A DNA stretch of 45,475 nucleotides. Source: Fulvivirga imtechensis AK7 (GTDB lineage: Bacteria > Bacteroidota > Bacteroidia > Cytophagales > Cyclobacteriaceae). Numbering within the stretch: the stretch's first letter is position 1; each line of letters starts with the position of its first letter. The stretch is taken from assembly GCF_000331535.1 (NCBI RefSeq), contig NZ_AMZN01000016.1, forward strand, positions 1 to 45,475. The letters are read 5' to 3'. The translations under genes and the position numbers were made by a program. The notes below the pieces were generated by a model, which ran no database searches, was not told where the DNA came from, and saw only the letters and a list, made by a program, of their open reading frames with translations. This document shows positions 1-10,322 of this stretch, piece by piece.

Positions 1-641
1 TGTACGGTCTTTGATCTGTCCAAAGGTAGAATAAGTCCGCCATGCAAGTAATAATAACGTGCTTCCCTGATCTCATTGAGCAGGACTTCAGCATCCGTAG
101 AGATGTTATTATTTAACAGGAACGGCACTGAGAAACCTGCGAAGAGATAGTCGTTATGAAAATACACCCCGGCGCCAAAATTAGGCTTGATCTTATTGTC
201 AAAACCTGCAAATGAGGGATCGTTAAAATCATCCAGATTCAAACCACTAAAATCGGCTGAGGTAAGATTAAACCCAGCTTGCAACCCCATGGCTAAAGTA
301 CCCACAGGAGATTTAATGATGAAGGCATAACTTCCGAATACACTCTGATTTTTGTAGCTACCTATTTCATCGTTTGTAGCCAACAGCCCCACACCAACTT
401 TGTTTTTCAGCAGGGAAGTATGCGCACTGAAAGAGAAGGTTTTGGGAGCGCCTTCAAAATTTACCCATTGGTTTCTGTACATAGCAGTAGCGCTAAACTG
501 GACGTGACTCCCCGCATAAGCGGGGTTGATCACAAGTCCGTTAAAGATATACTGCGAATATACCGGATTCTGTTGAGCCTGAGTCCAACCCACAGATGCC
601 ACTAATAACACAACGACTAAAGCAGTCCGAAAAATTCTCAT
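1..641 (-). CDS. PorP/SprF family T9SS membrane protein, 3' end outside window
   Basis: The frame opens at an ATG read from 641 and stays open to the window edge, so the C-terminus is missing (about 213 codons are visible). It starts with a signal peptide ending near TQAQQ, followed by the PorP/SprF hallmark: the NPVYSQYIFNGLVINPAYAG stretch, then MYRNQW and the EGAPKTFSFSAH segment. Glycine- and aromatic-rich beta strands typical of an outer-membrane barrel follow. In gliding Bacteroidota, SprF/PorP proteins are needed for secretion or surface attachment of a partner with a type B gliding-motility C-terminal domain. This gene begins 25 bp downstream of the stop of the 2057-residue adhesin, so the two are probably cotranscribed and functionally paired. 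The family call is firm; the partner is inferred from adjacency. Confidence 0.9.
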   Translation of the reverse strand, partial: MRIFRTALVVVLLVASVGWTQAQQNPVYSQYIFNGLVINPAYAGSHVQFSATAMYRNQWVNFEGAPKTFSFSAHTSLLKNKVGVGLLATNDEIGSYKNQSVFGSYAFIIKSPVGTLAMGLQAGFNLTSADFSGLNLDDFNDPSFAGFDNKIKPNFGAGVYFHNDYLFAGFSVPFLLNNNISTDAEVLLNEIREARYYYLHGGLILPLDRSKTV

Positions 642-666
642 TCGTTTGGTTAGGTTAAAAAGTTGT

Positions 667-3600
667 TTAGTTTACAATTTCCAGGTAGCCGGCCAACGGT
701 TTAGACCCATCTCGTTTATCAATGATGTAGAAATAGGTGCCATCAGGCAGTCCTGTTCCCATCACGCTGATCCCTTTATTAGACACCCCGTCAAAATACT
801 TAGTGGCATTATCGTATCCTTCCGCTTCGAATACCTGAGTACCTGCACGGTTGAATATTTTAACAATATTTTCAGGGTAGTTCTCTATACAATCTATCTT
901 GAATATGTCGTTGGAAGCATCTCCATTTCGTGAAATACCGTTGAAAGGATTTACCTCAGTTTTGATCTCCACATCTTCCGTTACACTGCAACCCAGGGCC
1001 GTTGTAACGGTTACGGTGTAGGTACCTGCAGTCACCTCGGTAAGGTTCGGGCCAGTCACCGTCACACCATTGCCAGTCCACTCTATAGTTTCCACTTCCA
1101 CATTATTGGTTAAGATCAATCTCACATAGCCATTGTTCTGTCCGCAGTTGGCATTTCCAACCACGAACTCAAATTCAGGGAAACGTGGATCTTCCAGTAT
1201 TTCAGCGGTAGCCGGGCCTGAAACGCAGCCTGTGATTCTGCTGGTTGCGGTTACTGTATAAAAACCGGCAGCTCTATTATCGTAGATTTCACCAATGAAA
1301 TCCGATGTCGCCTTCACCTGCTGTCCATTATACCAATGGAAGATATAGTCACTGGTATTGCCGTTCACTGATACGGAAAGTGCACCATTGTCAGTGATAC
1401 AGCTTGTAACGTGCGATAGTATCTCTATCGTAGGATCACCCATTCCGGGAATGTCTTCCTCGATAGTGATCTGTTGGGTCGACATACATTCAGACACGTT
1501 GTCTGTAGCAGTTACTGTGTAGGTCATGGCCTGCATTCCGAAGAACTCACTACCAGTGTAAACAGGCGTTCCGGTGGCAGTAGTGCCTTCGTACCAGTTG
1601 AAAGTGTATCCAATGAAACCACCATCTACTGTAGCGATAGCCGAGCCGTCTGCTCTAGACAGGTCACAGACTGTTAAAGGTGATTTTTGCTCTACTGCAA
1701 GGTTTGGCATAATACGACCGTCATCAATAGTAACCGTTACAGGAGCAGAGACACAATTAGCATTAGATTGATCTACGGCTTGTACTGTATAGTCTCCATC
1801 CAGTAAACCGGTTCCATCTTTTCCTGTAAAAGCAGCAGGGGAGGAGACACTGTTGCCTATAGACCAATTGTAGTTATATTCATTGCTGAATGCATTGGTG
1901 ACTGTAGCGAAAACACTTCCATCTTCCACATCGCAATTTGTAAGAGGTGAAGCTGAAGCAGTGATAGGAATAATACCTTCCTCACGAATCAGTGTATAAA
2001 CTTCACTTGCGGTACACAATGTAGTGTTATTTTGAACAAGTACTGTATAATCTCCTGCAGCAGCACCTGTCAACTCTCGCCCCACATGAACTTCATTTCC
2101 GGGGGCACCAACACCGTTACCGGCATACCATGTATAAGTGAGATTCGGGTCATCTGTCAAAAGGAGCCTACCCATAGTATTTACATTGTCTGGTTTGAAG
2201 CATTCAAGCTCATTATTTCCTGCAACCAATTCAAAGAAAGGATCGCCAATGGTATGATCTTCAATCTCAAACTCCAACCGGGTAGTTTCACACATATGAG
2301 AATTAGCTTTTCTGGCAATTACATAATAAGTACCAGCGGTGAGGTTAGTCTGAACGTTTGTGTTCCCTGCAATTTGGTTGTTTGAAGCATCAAACCAATC
2401 AAACTCATAGTCAACTGTTCCAACAGAAACTCCATTTTCCATTATATCAGTAATAGTTACAGAACTACCATTGTTTCCAGGCACACAGCTTGTCACATGA
2501 TCTATGCTTAGACCTGCTGTTGGTATGTCAATAATGGGAGTATTTTCCAGTATTCTAAATGTCCGTTGAGTGTTACATCCCTGATAAGTAGTTGCATCTT
2601 CCACTACAACCGTATAGTATCCTGCAGGAAGTTCGGAGACAATTTCATTATTTACACCACTTACCACACCTGTTGATAAAGGAGTAGAGATATCTTGTCC
2701 TTCATACCACTGTACAGTGAATTCAGAAGCGGGCCTTACAGTATTATCCCTTCGGATCTCAATTTCGATTTGCCCGGTAGGGGTTGCATTTTCACAGTTT
2801 ACATTAGCATCAACAGTGGTGGCGGTCACATTAGGATCCACAGCCTCAAACTCAACTTCTACCACTACTTTTGGTGCTGGACAGACGTCAGGAGCACTGA
2901 CTGGAACAGCTGTGACAGTATAAATACCCGCTGGAAGCAAGTCAAACAGTTCACTGGTCCCTGCATTTTGTGATGGCCTGAAAAGAGGTCCACTTGTGGT
3001 AGTACCTTGATATATTTCAAGCTCATAATCAGACTTTCCAAAGCCGGTGGCGGGAGTAAGGTTTACGGTAATTGAACCATTATCTGTATCGCAATAGCTA
3101 TGAGATACTGTCGTGGTTAGATTTAACCGTTCGCCATCTACCTGGGGTAAATAAACTACTTCCTGCACCTCGCAACCAGTAGTCTCACCAACTGCTACTA
3201 TGGTATAATTACCGGCAGAAATACCCGGAGAGGTTGATGTTGTAACCCCGTTATCGGTAAAGAAAGGTGTTCCAGTGCCAGGATCCACATTATCAGCATA
3301 CCAATGAACTGTATAATTCTCCGTATTGGGTGTTATCTCGACTGCGATCTGACCACTTATATTTGATATGTCACAATCGAACGGTTCTGTCATTGATGTT
3401 AACTGGATATCCAGTGTAGGGGCTGATAGGGTAACTGTGCGCGAATCAGCAAGGCAATTGGTAGTATTGTTAAATGCTTCCACTGTATATGTTCCTGCAC
3501 CCAGGCCAGACAACACATTTCCTGTTTCAGCATAGTCTGGTGAAGCCTTGATATTCGAGCCGTCATACCAGAAGAAAGTGTAATCAGAAAGATTTCCTGT

Positions 3601-6600
3601 TGAAACCGAGGCTGTAATAGATCCATTTAGTGGAACACATGTAGTAGCGTCAGTTTTATTCAATGTTAGTGTAGGCACAACAATGTTGTTCAGGATAGTT
3701 ACCTGGGCAGTAGCGCTACAGCCGGTATTATTGTCGGTAGCTCGTACAGTGTAAGTTCCTCCGGGAAGCCCTGAAATAGAGCTACCTGTACCTCTTGAGT
3801 TAGCAGGCAATGTATTTTGGCCTGTAAACCACTCGAAAGTGAAACCGGAAGTACCGCCATTAGCCGTGGCGCTGGCCGTACCATTCGGCAGGGTATTGTC
3901 ACAAGATGTATTGTCTGCTCCTTTAGTGGCAGCCACTGTAGGAGGAACCGTTTTGTTGATAGTAACCGTAACCGGGTCAGAAGGACACTGTGTACTATTG
4001 TTTGTAGCTACCACGGTATAATTACCCTGTGCCAGATTGTTAACAGTGCTTCCGGTATAGTCTGCCGCAGGCTTGACGTTATTGCCTCTGTACCAGCGGA
4101 ACGTATAGCCATTAGTTGCACCCCCGACATTAGCATTCACTACACCCGAGTTAGTATCCGAACAAGTGATATCTGTTGCATTCGCAGTAACCACAGGAGT
4201 AACCGATTCATCAGGGACAGTTCCTGTAGCAACAGTAATACAACCGGTGGCTTTTTCGGTAACTAACACTGAGTAGGTGTTGGGGTTAAGGTCCGCGGCA
4301 ATGTGACTCTTGCTAATGATCTGACCTACACCGGCTATGTTTCCCACATACCATTCATAAGTATACTTGCCTGTGGGTTCTCCTCCATCCACGTCTACTC
4401 GTAGTTTACCATTGGGATTTTTACAGTTGGTATATGGAATCTCCAATACTACGTTGGCTTCAGGTCCTTGTGTATCATCATTTTCAATTACTACCTGTAC
4501 AGTGTCCGAATTACAAAGTGCTGATTTATGAGTGGCGAATACCGTATAAGTACCTGCTGTAAGTCCCGAATAAATAGCTCCCTGAAAATCAGGCGTTCCT
4601 GATGCAGAAGTGCCATCAAACCAGTTGAAGATGTAATCAGTCGTCACTTCAGAGCCTCCGATGAGTCTGTAAGCTCTGGCAGACCCATTGGCTGGTGTTG
4701 TATTGGCGGAACAAGTGATATTGTTGGTCGTTTCTGTTGACAGTGCGAAAGGTATAGGATCAACCAATCCCTGAAGTACATTATTGTCATATTCACACTC
4801 CAGGAAGTTGGTGTTAGGCATAGTGATGGGGGTAGGTACTGTGGTGCCGCCATCGTTCAGCACTATATAAAGTGTGAAAGGAGAACCGGGACCTGTAATC
4901 GTTATGTTATTTACAGAAAGCACATCACCCACTTTAAAATGATCCAGGCTCACCGGTATCGTTGCCAACTTTGTTGCGCCTGCCTGGAAAGGATCTCCGT
5001 TGTAGAAGGAAATAGGTACATCACCAGTGATTTTCACATCTCCCAGGTTCGTCAACTGGAAGGAAACGGTAAAATCCAATTCAGGACAATTAGGTTGATC
5101 TATCGTTAATGAGTTATCTACAAAATCCAGATCAGGAGAAGCATAAGTAGGGCAACCTTCGGAATTCAGGAAAGGCGACTGATTCAGGAAGTTGTTAAGC
5201 GGACGGTTAGGCCCTACTGTACAGGTCCCTTCTGACCATACCAAGTGGTGTTTTTGCTGGGTAGCGGGGATGGAAAGATCGTCATTAACATTTACATTAA
5301 AGTATCCATGCTGGTTCCATAGCCTTCTGGCAGGCACCCATGGTTCTCCGTTTGATTTATAAACCCTTACGTGCGAATTTTCTGCATATCCAAGACTACA
5401 GAAATTATCCCACGCATCTACATCGTCATATCCGCAAACCACACAAAGCTCAGTGGATCCGTCAGCATCGACATCGGCTACGATAGGATACTCTACGTTG
5501 GTTCTGGAAATACAGCGTACCTGGGTAAATACACTTCCGTCTGTACCGTTGATAATATAAAGCCATTGTTCATCGCGATAAACTACCTCTGTTTTGCCAT
5601 CACCGTTGAAGTCAAACAGGGTACATCCGGTATGTCCGGAGGTCTCCTCGTTCACATCAACCCTCCATAGCAGGTCGAAATTCTCATCTAAAGCATATAA
5701 AAATCTACCGGATACAAAAGACACATTGAGTTGTCCGTTACCATCCAGGTCGCCAATGTTTAAGCGCCCGGTGCCTCGTACCCATCCTTTTGCATATACA
5801 TCAGTTCCCGATGCTGCAGCGCAGTTAAGATTATTTTCTTCAACATAGGGTATTGGGTCAGCATATGTTCTGAGTACATTATTTTGTACATCCCAGAAGA
5901 AAACTGTGGTAACACCATTATTATCTTTTCCGGTGGCGATCACATCTAAAAATCCATCCTGGTTGTAATCAGCAATACTGGTGCTGTTTTCAGGTCTTTT
6001 TATCCCATATTCCGACCTGCTCGCTTTTACGGTAAGAGAACCAGCATCGGTTGTTCGGGAACCCAGGTTTACATTATATATGGTCAACCCCGAAACCAGT
6101 TCGAGTTTGTTATCTCCGTCCATGTCTACTGCTACAGGTCCACCATTGATGCTGTTCCAGTTGCCTGTTCCGCTGACTATTCTTGTGCCCGTTTTAGCAT
6201 CACGGATCTCGTTTTTATAGTAAAGCTCAATCTGTCCGTCTCCGTCAAAATCTGCCAGGCTAAGATGTATAGGGTCATATGCCAAACGCTCGGTTCGCCA
6301 CAGCTCGTTCAACTGGCAGTCAAAAGACGCTACATGATAGTTAGCCCTTCTGTTTCTGCTGTCCCATTCGTAAAGCACTGTAAATATCTCAGCACAATCG
6401 TCATTATCGATATTACCTATGGCCAGACGCCATTCAGGGATTGTACCTCCGGATACTGTTGTACTGTATTTTATAGAGCCATCATTACCATTGAGGATAA
6501 ATAACTCATCCGTATACCTGTTTTGAGAAACTATTTCAGGAATGCCATCCCTGTCAAGGTCTCCGATAGCAATTCTGCCCAGGTGATTGGCCGTCTTATT

Positions 6601-6840
6601 AGGAGAGGCAAAATCCAGGGTAAGTGAAAATCGGGGAAATTCTGATGGAACAGCTTCGCAGGAAGCATCGTTGCCAATATAGAAACCATCACAATCCGAA
6701 CTGCTTGCGCAGTCAGAATCGAAGCAGTCTATGAACCCGTCACCATCGTCATCGACACCATTGTTACATATTTCCTGTGTGTATGCTGTTGTCAGCGTGA
6801 CCAGGAAAATCACTACTAAGAGAAGTTTAGGCTTAATCAT
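667..6840 (-). CDS. Giant SprB-like adhesin: FG-GAP repeats, about 14 PKD/SprB-type repeats, type B T9SS C-terminal domain
   Basis: This 2057-residue protein has a signal peptide (about 1-21) and then a Cys-Asn-Gly-Val-Asp-Asp-Asp-Gly-Asp-Gly calcium-binding-like segment. Residues about 65-510 carry roughly eight FG-GAP/VCBS motifs of the form DxDGDGxxEL, suggesting a beta-propeller. A CARDB-like region follows (about 575-690). Some 14 repeats of 75-95 residues come next, each with a cysteine near its start, a central Trp-Tyr strand and an AGTYTV-like strand before a second cysteine, as in SprB repeats. The last 95 residues form a gliding-motility-associated C-terminal domain (NPFNGISRNGDASNDIF; ends LAGYLEIVN). 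Family knowledge makes this a T9SS-exported surface adhesin. The downstream PorP/SprF gene is its likely partner. Ligand and role (gliding, attachment) are not visible. Confidence 0.92.
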   Translation of the reverse strand: MIKPKLLLVVIFLVTLTTAYTQEICNNGVDDDGDGFIDCFDSDCASSSDCDGFYIGNDASCEAVPSEFPRFSLTLDFASPNKTANHLGRIAIGDLDRDGIPEIVSQNRYTDELFILNGNDGSIKYSTTVSGGTIPEWRLAIGNIDNDDCAEIFTVLYEWDSRNRRANYHVASFDCQLNELWRTERLAYDPIHLSLADFDGDGQIELYYKNEIRDAKTGTRIVSGTGNWNSINGGPVAVDMDGDNKLELVSGLTIYNVNLGSRTTDAGSLTVKASRSEYGIKRPENSTSIADYNQDGFLDVIATGKDNNGVTTVFFWDVQNNVLRTYADPIPYVEENNLNCAAASGTDVYAKGWVRGTGRLNIGDLDGNGQLNVSFVSGRFLYALDENFDLLWRVDVNEETSGHTGCTLFDFNGDGKTEVVYRDEQWLYIINGTDGSVFTQVRCISRTNVEYPIVADVDADGSTELCVVCGYDDVDAWDNFCSLGYAENSHVRVYKSNGEPWVPARRLWNQHGYFNVNVNDDLSIPATQQKHHLVWSEGTCTVGPNRPLNNFLNQSPFLNSEGCPTYASPDLDFVDNSLTIDQPNCPELDFTVSFQLTNLGDVKITGDVPISFYNGDPFQAGATKLATIPVSLDHFKVGDVLSVNNITITGPGSPFTLYIVLNDGGTTVPTPITMPNTNFLECEYDNNVLQGLVDPIPFALSTETTNNITCSANTTPANGSARAYRLIGGSEVTTDYIFNWFDGTSASGTPDFQGAIYSGLTAGTYTVFATHKSALCNSDTVQVVIENDDTQGPEANVVLEIPYTNCKNPNGKLRVDVDGGEPTGKYTYEWYVGNIAGVGQIISKSHIAADLNPNTYSVLVTEKATGCITVATGTVPDESVTPVVTANATDITCSDTNSGVVNANVGGATNGYTFRWYRGNNVKPAADYTGSTVNNLAQGNYTVVATNNSTQCPSDPVTVTINKTVPPTVAATKGADNTSCDNTLPNGTASATANGGTSGFTFEWFTGQNTLPANSRGTGSSISGLPGGTYTVRATDNNTGCSATAQVTILNNIVVPTLTLNKTDATTCVPLNGSITASVSTGNLSDYTFFWYDGSNIKASPDYAETGNVLSGLGAGTYTVEAFNNTTNCLADSRTVTLSAPTLDIQLTSMTEPFDCDISNISGQIAVEITPNTENYTVHWYADNVDPGTGTPFFTDNGVTTSTSPGISAGNYTIVAVGETTGCEVQEVVYLPQVDGERLNLTTTVSHSYCDTDNGSITVNLTPATGFGKSDYELEIYQGTTTSGPLFRPSQNAGTSELFDLLPAGIYTVTAVPVSAPDVCPAPKVVVEVEFEAVDPNVTATTVDANVNCENATPTGQIEIEIRRDNTVRPASEFTVQWYEGQDISTPLSTGVVSGVNNEIVSELPAGYYTVVVEDATTYQGCNTQRTFRILENTPIIDIPTAGLSIDHVTSCVPGNNGSSVTITDIMENGVSVGTVDYEFDWFDASNNQIAGNTNVQTNLTAGTYYVIARKANSHMCETTRLEFEIEDHTIGDPFFELVAGNNELECFKPDNVNTMGRLLLTDDPNLTYTWYAGNGVGAPGNEVHVGRELTGAAAGDYTVLVQNNTTLCTASEVYTLIREEGIIPITASASPLTNCDVEDGSVFATVTNAFSNEYNYNWSIGNSVSSPAAFTGKDGTGLLDGDYTVQAVDQSNANCVSAPVTVTIDDGRIMPNLAVEQKSPLTVCDLSRADGSAIATVDGGFIGYTFNWYEGTTATGTPVYTGSEFFGMQAMTYTVTATDNVSECMSTQQITIEEDIPGMGDPTIEILSHVTSCITDNGALSVSVNGNTSDYIFHWYNGQQVKATSDFIGEIYDNRAAGFYTVTATSRITGCVSGPATAEILEDPRFPEFEFVVGNANCGQNNGYVRLILTNNVEVETIEWTGNGVTVTGPNLTEVTAGTYTVTVTTALGCSVTEDVEIKTEVNPFNGISRNGDASNDIFKIDCIENYPENIVKIFNRAGTQVFEAEGYDNATKYFDGVSNKGISVMGTGLPDGTYFYIIDKRDGSKPLAGYLEIVN

Positions 6841-6972
6841 GTTGCGTAAGTGTTTATTCTACATAATACCCAGCCACTATAGAACAAACCGCAAATGTGA
6901 ATATAATACAATATTATATATCACTGACCGTTTAAAGGTAACTCGGCTTGTAAGATTATTTAGGTATATTGT

Positions 6973-6980
6973 CAAATTTA
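6973..6980 (-). promoter_or_regulatory. Candidate Bacteroidota -7 box upstream of the giant adhesin
   Basis: Read on the minus strand this is TAAATTTG, a match to the TAnnTTTG consensus, about 130 bases upstream of the adhesin ATG. No TTG was found at the usual 17-23 base spacing upstream, so only half the promoter is supported. The 209-base gap between the two adhesin genes could hold its own promoter or be read through from the upstream gene. Confidence 0.3.
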
Positions 6981-7049
6981 AATCGAACAATATATGGAAA
7001 TAATTCATAATCTTCAAAAAAGGCTGAAATAATTTTTTTGTTTTCAATT

Positions 7050-10000
7050 TTATCGAAGTAAGGTTATGCTACCAGATTTTACTATTTTATCGCTGTCACA
7101 CTTAATGATGTAGTAATAAACCCCGCTTGGAAGCCTTCTGCCCCGTACCGTTCCATCCCAATCATTTAGGTATGGCTTGGCTTCCAAAAGCAGATTTCCC
7201 GCCTGATCCACTATTGTTACTCCACATTGTGGGAACTGTTCGATTTTTTCAATCAACCATATCGAATTGATGTTATCGCCATCATTCGGTGAAAAGAAGT
7301 TTTTCGGTTTAATAATATTGCCGATGAGATCGTTAAGAATGAAGATCTCTACACTCGCACTTTCCGGACATCCGTTTTTATCTTTTCCACTTACTGTGAA
7401 CAGTGTGGTTTTTTCCAGTATCGCAACAGGGTCGGCAATGTTAGGGTTGTTTAACGGAGCTTCAGGGCTCCAATTATAGGTGGCTAACCCTTCGGCATGT
7501 AATTGTACTTCCTCCCTTGGCGCCACACTAAACCTATCGGCAGAGGCAGTCACACTGGGCTCCGGAAAGGCATTGATCGAGATATTGTCTGTACCCTGGC
7601 ACCCGTTGACATCCTTTACAACTACAGAATAGGAGCCACCTTTATCTACAATAATTTTCGAGGTAGTTTCTCCTGTGCTCCATGAGTAGTTGGCATAGCT
7701 TTCCGTCAGGGAGAGCTCCACCTGTTCTCCGCTGCAAATCACGTCATTGCTGGCTGCAATTTCCACCTCGAGCCCCGGCAAAATGGTTAATACTTTAGTT
7801 ACTTCATCTTCACAGGCAAGTCCTGCGTATTTCACTTTTAACGTAATATTATAATTGCCTGCAGCCTGGAATGTGTGACCGGGGTTCTCTGACGAAGAAT
7901 TGGTGCCATCACCGAAAGTCCAGGTGTATTGTGCCGTGGCCTCGGAATCAACCGATGACTGATTTGTAAAAGAGACCGATTGATCTGTGCATGCTGTTGA
8001 AGGGAAGGTGAAATCTGCCTGTGGGGAATTGAGGAAATCTACCTCGACTGCATCGGCTGTTATTTCCGGACACCCGGTATTTACAAGATCTTTCATTTTT
8101 ACGAAATAAGCGCCGGGTGCTGTTGCTGAATAAGATGTGGATGTAGCTCCGTTAATTTCACCATTATTGTTATACCACTGATAGCTATAATTTGGATCAT
8201 TGGGGGCTACTGTTAAAGTAACATTATCGCCTTCGCAGAAAGGGCCCGTTCCAGACATGGAAATACTAAAGTCAGGAGCATTGATGGCTTCAACGAGTAT
8301 AGTATCGGTCTGAATTATGCATGTGCCGGAGTAAATGTCTACATAGTATTTACCTGAATTTGAGAATTGAAAGGATGGTACCGTTACGGAAAGGCCTGTC
8401 GCTGAAAAACCTTCAGGACCGGACCATTCATATTTTGCAGCGCCTACGTCTGCTACTAAGCTCAATGTAAGATCAACGCCAATACATACCGGATCAACGT
8501 CTAATATATCTGCAGTTGGCAATGCACCGCCTGCTTCCACAGTAATATTTACAATTTCTGACACCTCATTACAACCACCACTGATCAGGGTAACGGTATA
8601 ATCTCCCGATAACGTTACATCAAAGAAATTGTCGGGACCTGTTTTTTCTACCGTGCCGTCTCTACGCCATTCATAGGTGGCATTGGCTACGGATTGCGCT
8701 TTCAGTTGTAGTGGATTGCCACTGCATATCGTTTTTGGTCCCTGTGGTTCGACCACGGGTTTTATGCACTTGGTGTTGAGTAGTATAGATATTTGTGAAG
8801 CAGGAATTCCATTATTATCGTCATCAACACTCGCAAAAATAATATCTGGTTTTCCATCTCCATCCATATCGCCAGATCTTATATTTCGGTTGATATAAGT
8901 AACTGGAATACTTACCTTTTGAAAAGATATACTTCCGGAACCGGTGTTATGCAAAACGTTAACCGCAAGGCCAGACCCCAAAGTGGCTACAAGAATATCT
9001 TCCTTTCCATCGCCATCCATATCACCTATATTCAATCCCCACGGAAGTCCATCTGTCGGAACAGAATTAGGGCTGCCAAAAGTTATTGACCCACCTTTGC
9101 TCGATTCATTCAGCAGAAAGACCGCACTCGAGCTCAGAAATCTAGTAGCAATAATGTCAAGTTTTCCATCATTATTTAAATCAGCGGCTTTTAAATTGGA
9201 CAAAGTACCTGAGAAAGTCTTTTGATGAAAGCTGTTAAAAGAAATAGCTCCCAGCGAGCTGGTATTTTCAGCCATAAAAATACCAGCGTTGTTTGTGTTA
9301 AATTCACTAACAACAATATCCGGTTTTCCATCGTCATTCAGGTCTGCTACAACAAGCCCTCCTGTGTTGATGGCATTTGGAACCGTTATGCTTATTGGAG
9401 AAGCAAAGCTAATAGATCCGGAAGAAGTATTCCTTAGAATCCATATTTTGTTAGTGTTAGTTTTCTGGTCAGTTACGACCAAATCTGGTTTGCCATCCAA
9501 ATCCAAATCACGAATCTCAATCCTTCTTGTGGAGCTTCCTGGAAGAGAGATTATCAGTGTTGAAGTAAAGCTAATTGTTCCTGGCAAACTTGCGTTGGGT
9601 AAAATTAAAATTTTAGCATCATCACTATTAGCCTCGGAAAAAATTACCTCAGGCCTGTTATCTCCGTTCAGGTCTCCAGTCACAACATTTAAAGTTGCAA
9701 TACCAATGGCGAGATTTAGCGGGGAAAATGACAGGTTTCCAACTGTGCTGTTATTTTTTAATATTCTGGCTGTCGTGACATTAGTACCTGCTGATATAAT
9801 ATCATTAAGGCCATCACCATCCAGGTCGGAAATAGCTACATCATATAAACCACTTGGCCCCCCCCAATCTTCCTGAGGAGCAAAGTCACCGGCCGCAAGC
9901 CCATGCTCACCACCATAACTTAAAATAAAGGGCATGGGAGAGTAGCCTTTCAATCCATTTGGATTGGTCACCGATACATGATCATAAGTGGCAGCAGCGG

Positions 10001-10277
10001 GAATCTCCACTTCAATCAGTTGATCGGAAGTAGATAAAACATTACCGTTGGCGGAACCAAAGGATACGGTTGCTCCATCTACAAAGCCAAAACCTTTGAG
10101 GCTGATGGTACGCCCGCTGTATGTTTTGTTGGGTGTGACCTCTTTGATAACCGGTACCTGGGCAAGTGTGGTTTGTGCCAGTACTATCGAAATGAGCAAT
10201 AAAAGCCAGCTACCTTGCCTGACATATCGTTCAGGCTGAAGACAATTTCTTTTTAAGGGTAAAGTCAGGTAGTGCAT
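7050..10277 (-). CDS. Secreted IPT / FG-GAP / PKD adhesin with type B T9SS C-terminal domain
   Basis: This 1075-residue protein starts with a long signal peptide (about 1-39, ending TTLAQ). An IPT/TIG domain follows (about 40-115; VIKEVTPNKTYSGRTISLKG). Residues about 130-510 contain seven or more FG-GAP/VCBS motifs (DLDGDGLNDI, DLNGDNRPEV, DMDGDGKEDI), suggesting a propeller. Then come Ig/PKD-like domains, including a clear PKD with YTWTFGDGT near residue 800. The final 85 residues are a gliding-motility-type C-terminal domain (NFFSPNDGDNINSIW, ending VKSGSITLLR). The expected role is a T9SS-exported surface protein. The PorP/SprF gene ends 45 bp upstream, so the pair is very likely an operon. 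The domain order differs from the neighbouring giant adhesin, so they are not simple tandem duplicates. Confidence 0.92.
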   Translation of the reverse strand: MHYLTLPLKRNCLQPERYVRQGSWLLLLISIVLAQTTLAQVPVIKEVTPNKTYSGRTISLKGFGFVDGATVSFGSANGNVLSTSDQLIEVEIPAAATYDHVSVTNPNGLKGYSPMPFILSYGGEHGLAAGDFAPQEDWGGPSGLYDVAISDLDGDGLNDIISAGTNVTTARILKNNSTVGNLSFSPLNLAIGIATLNVVTGDLNGDNRPEVIFSEANSDDAKILILPNASLPGTISFTSTLIISLPGSSTRRIEIRDLDLDGKPDLVVTDQKTNTNKIWILRNTSSGSISFASPISITVPNAINTGGLVVADLNDDGKPDIVVSEFNTNNAGIFMAENTSSLGAISFNSFHQKTFSGTLSNLKAADLNNDGKLDIIATRFLSSSAVFLLNESSKGGSITFGSPNSVPTDGLPWGLNIGDMDGDGKEDILVATLGSGLAVNVLHNTGSGSISFQKVSIPVTYINRNIRSGDMDGDGKPDIIFASVDDDNNGIPASQISILLNTKCIKPVVEPQGPKTICSGNPLQLKAQSVANATYEWRRDGTVEKTGPDNFFDVTLSGDYTVTLISGGCNEVSEIVNITVEAGGALPTADILDVDPVCIGVDLTLSLVADVGAAKYEWSGPEGFSATGLSVTVPSFQFSNSGKYYVDIYSGTCIIQTDTILVEAINAPDFSISMSGTGPFCEGDNVTLTVAPNDPNYSYQWYNNNGEINGATSTSYSATAPGAYFVKMKDLVNTGCPEITADAVEVDFLNSPQADFTFPSTACTDQSVSFTNQSSVDSEATAQYTWTFGDGTNSSSENPGHTFQAAGNYNITLKVKYAGLACEDEVTKVLTILPGLEVEIAASNDVICSGEQVELSLTESYANYSWSTGETTSKIIVDKGGSYSVVVKDVNGCQGTDNISINAFPEPSVTASADRFSVAPREEVQLHAEGLATYNWSPEAPLNNPNIADPVAILEKTTLFTVSGKDKNGCPESASVEIFILNDLIGNIIKPKNFFSPNDGDNINSIWLIEKIEQFPQCGVTIVDQAGNLLLEAKPYLNDWDGTVRGRRLPSGVYYYIIKCDSDKIVKSGSITLLR

Positions 10278-10322
10278 GGGTATAGATTGATCGCTTTTGG
10301 TTTTAATTGGTAACCTCCATTT

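Noticed and set aside
667-6840. CRISPR-like or DNA-level tandem repeats
   Set aside because: The periodicity is at protein level (SprB-like domains of 75-95 residues) with little DNA identity between units; no regular repeat-spacer pattern exists.
9289-9876. Plus-strand frame of 195 codons opposite the IPT/PKD adhesin
   Set aside because: It is a shadow of repeated FG-GAP coding sequence on the other strand; its low-complexity residues mirror the real frame.
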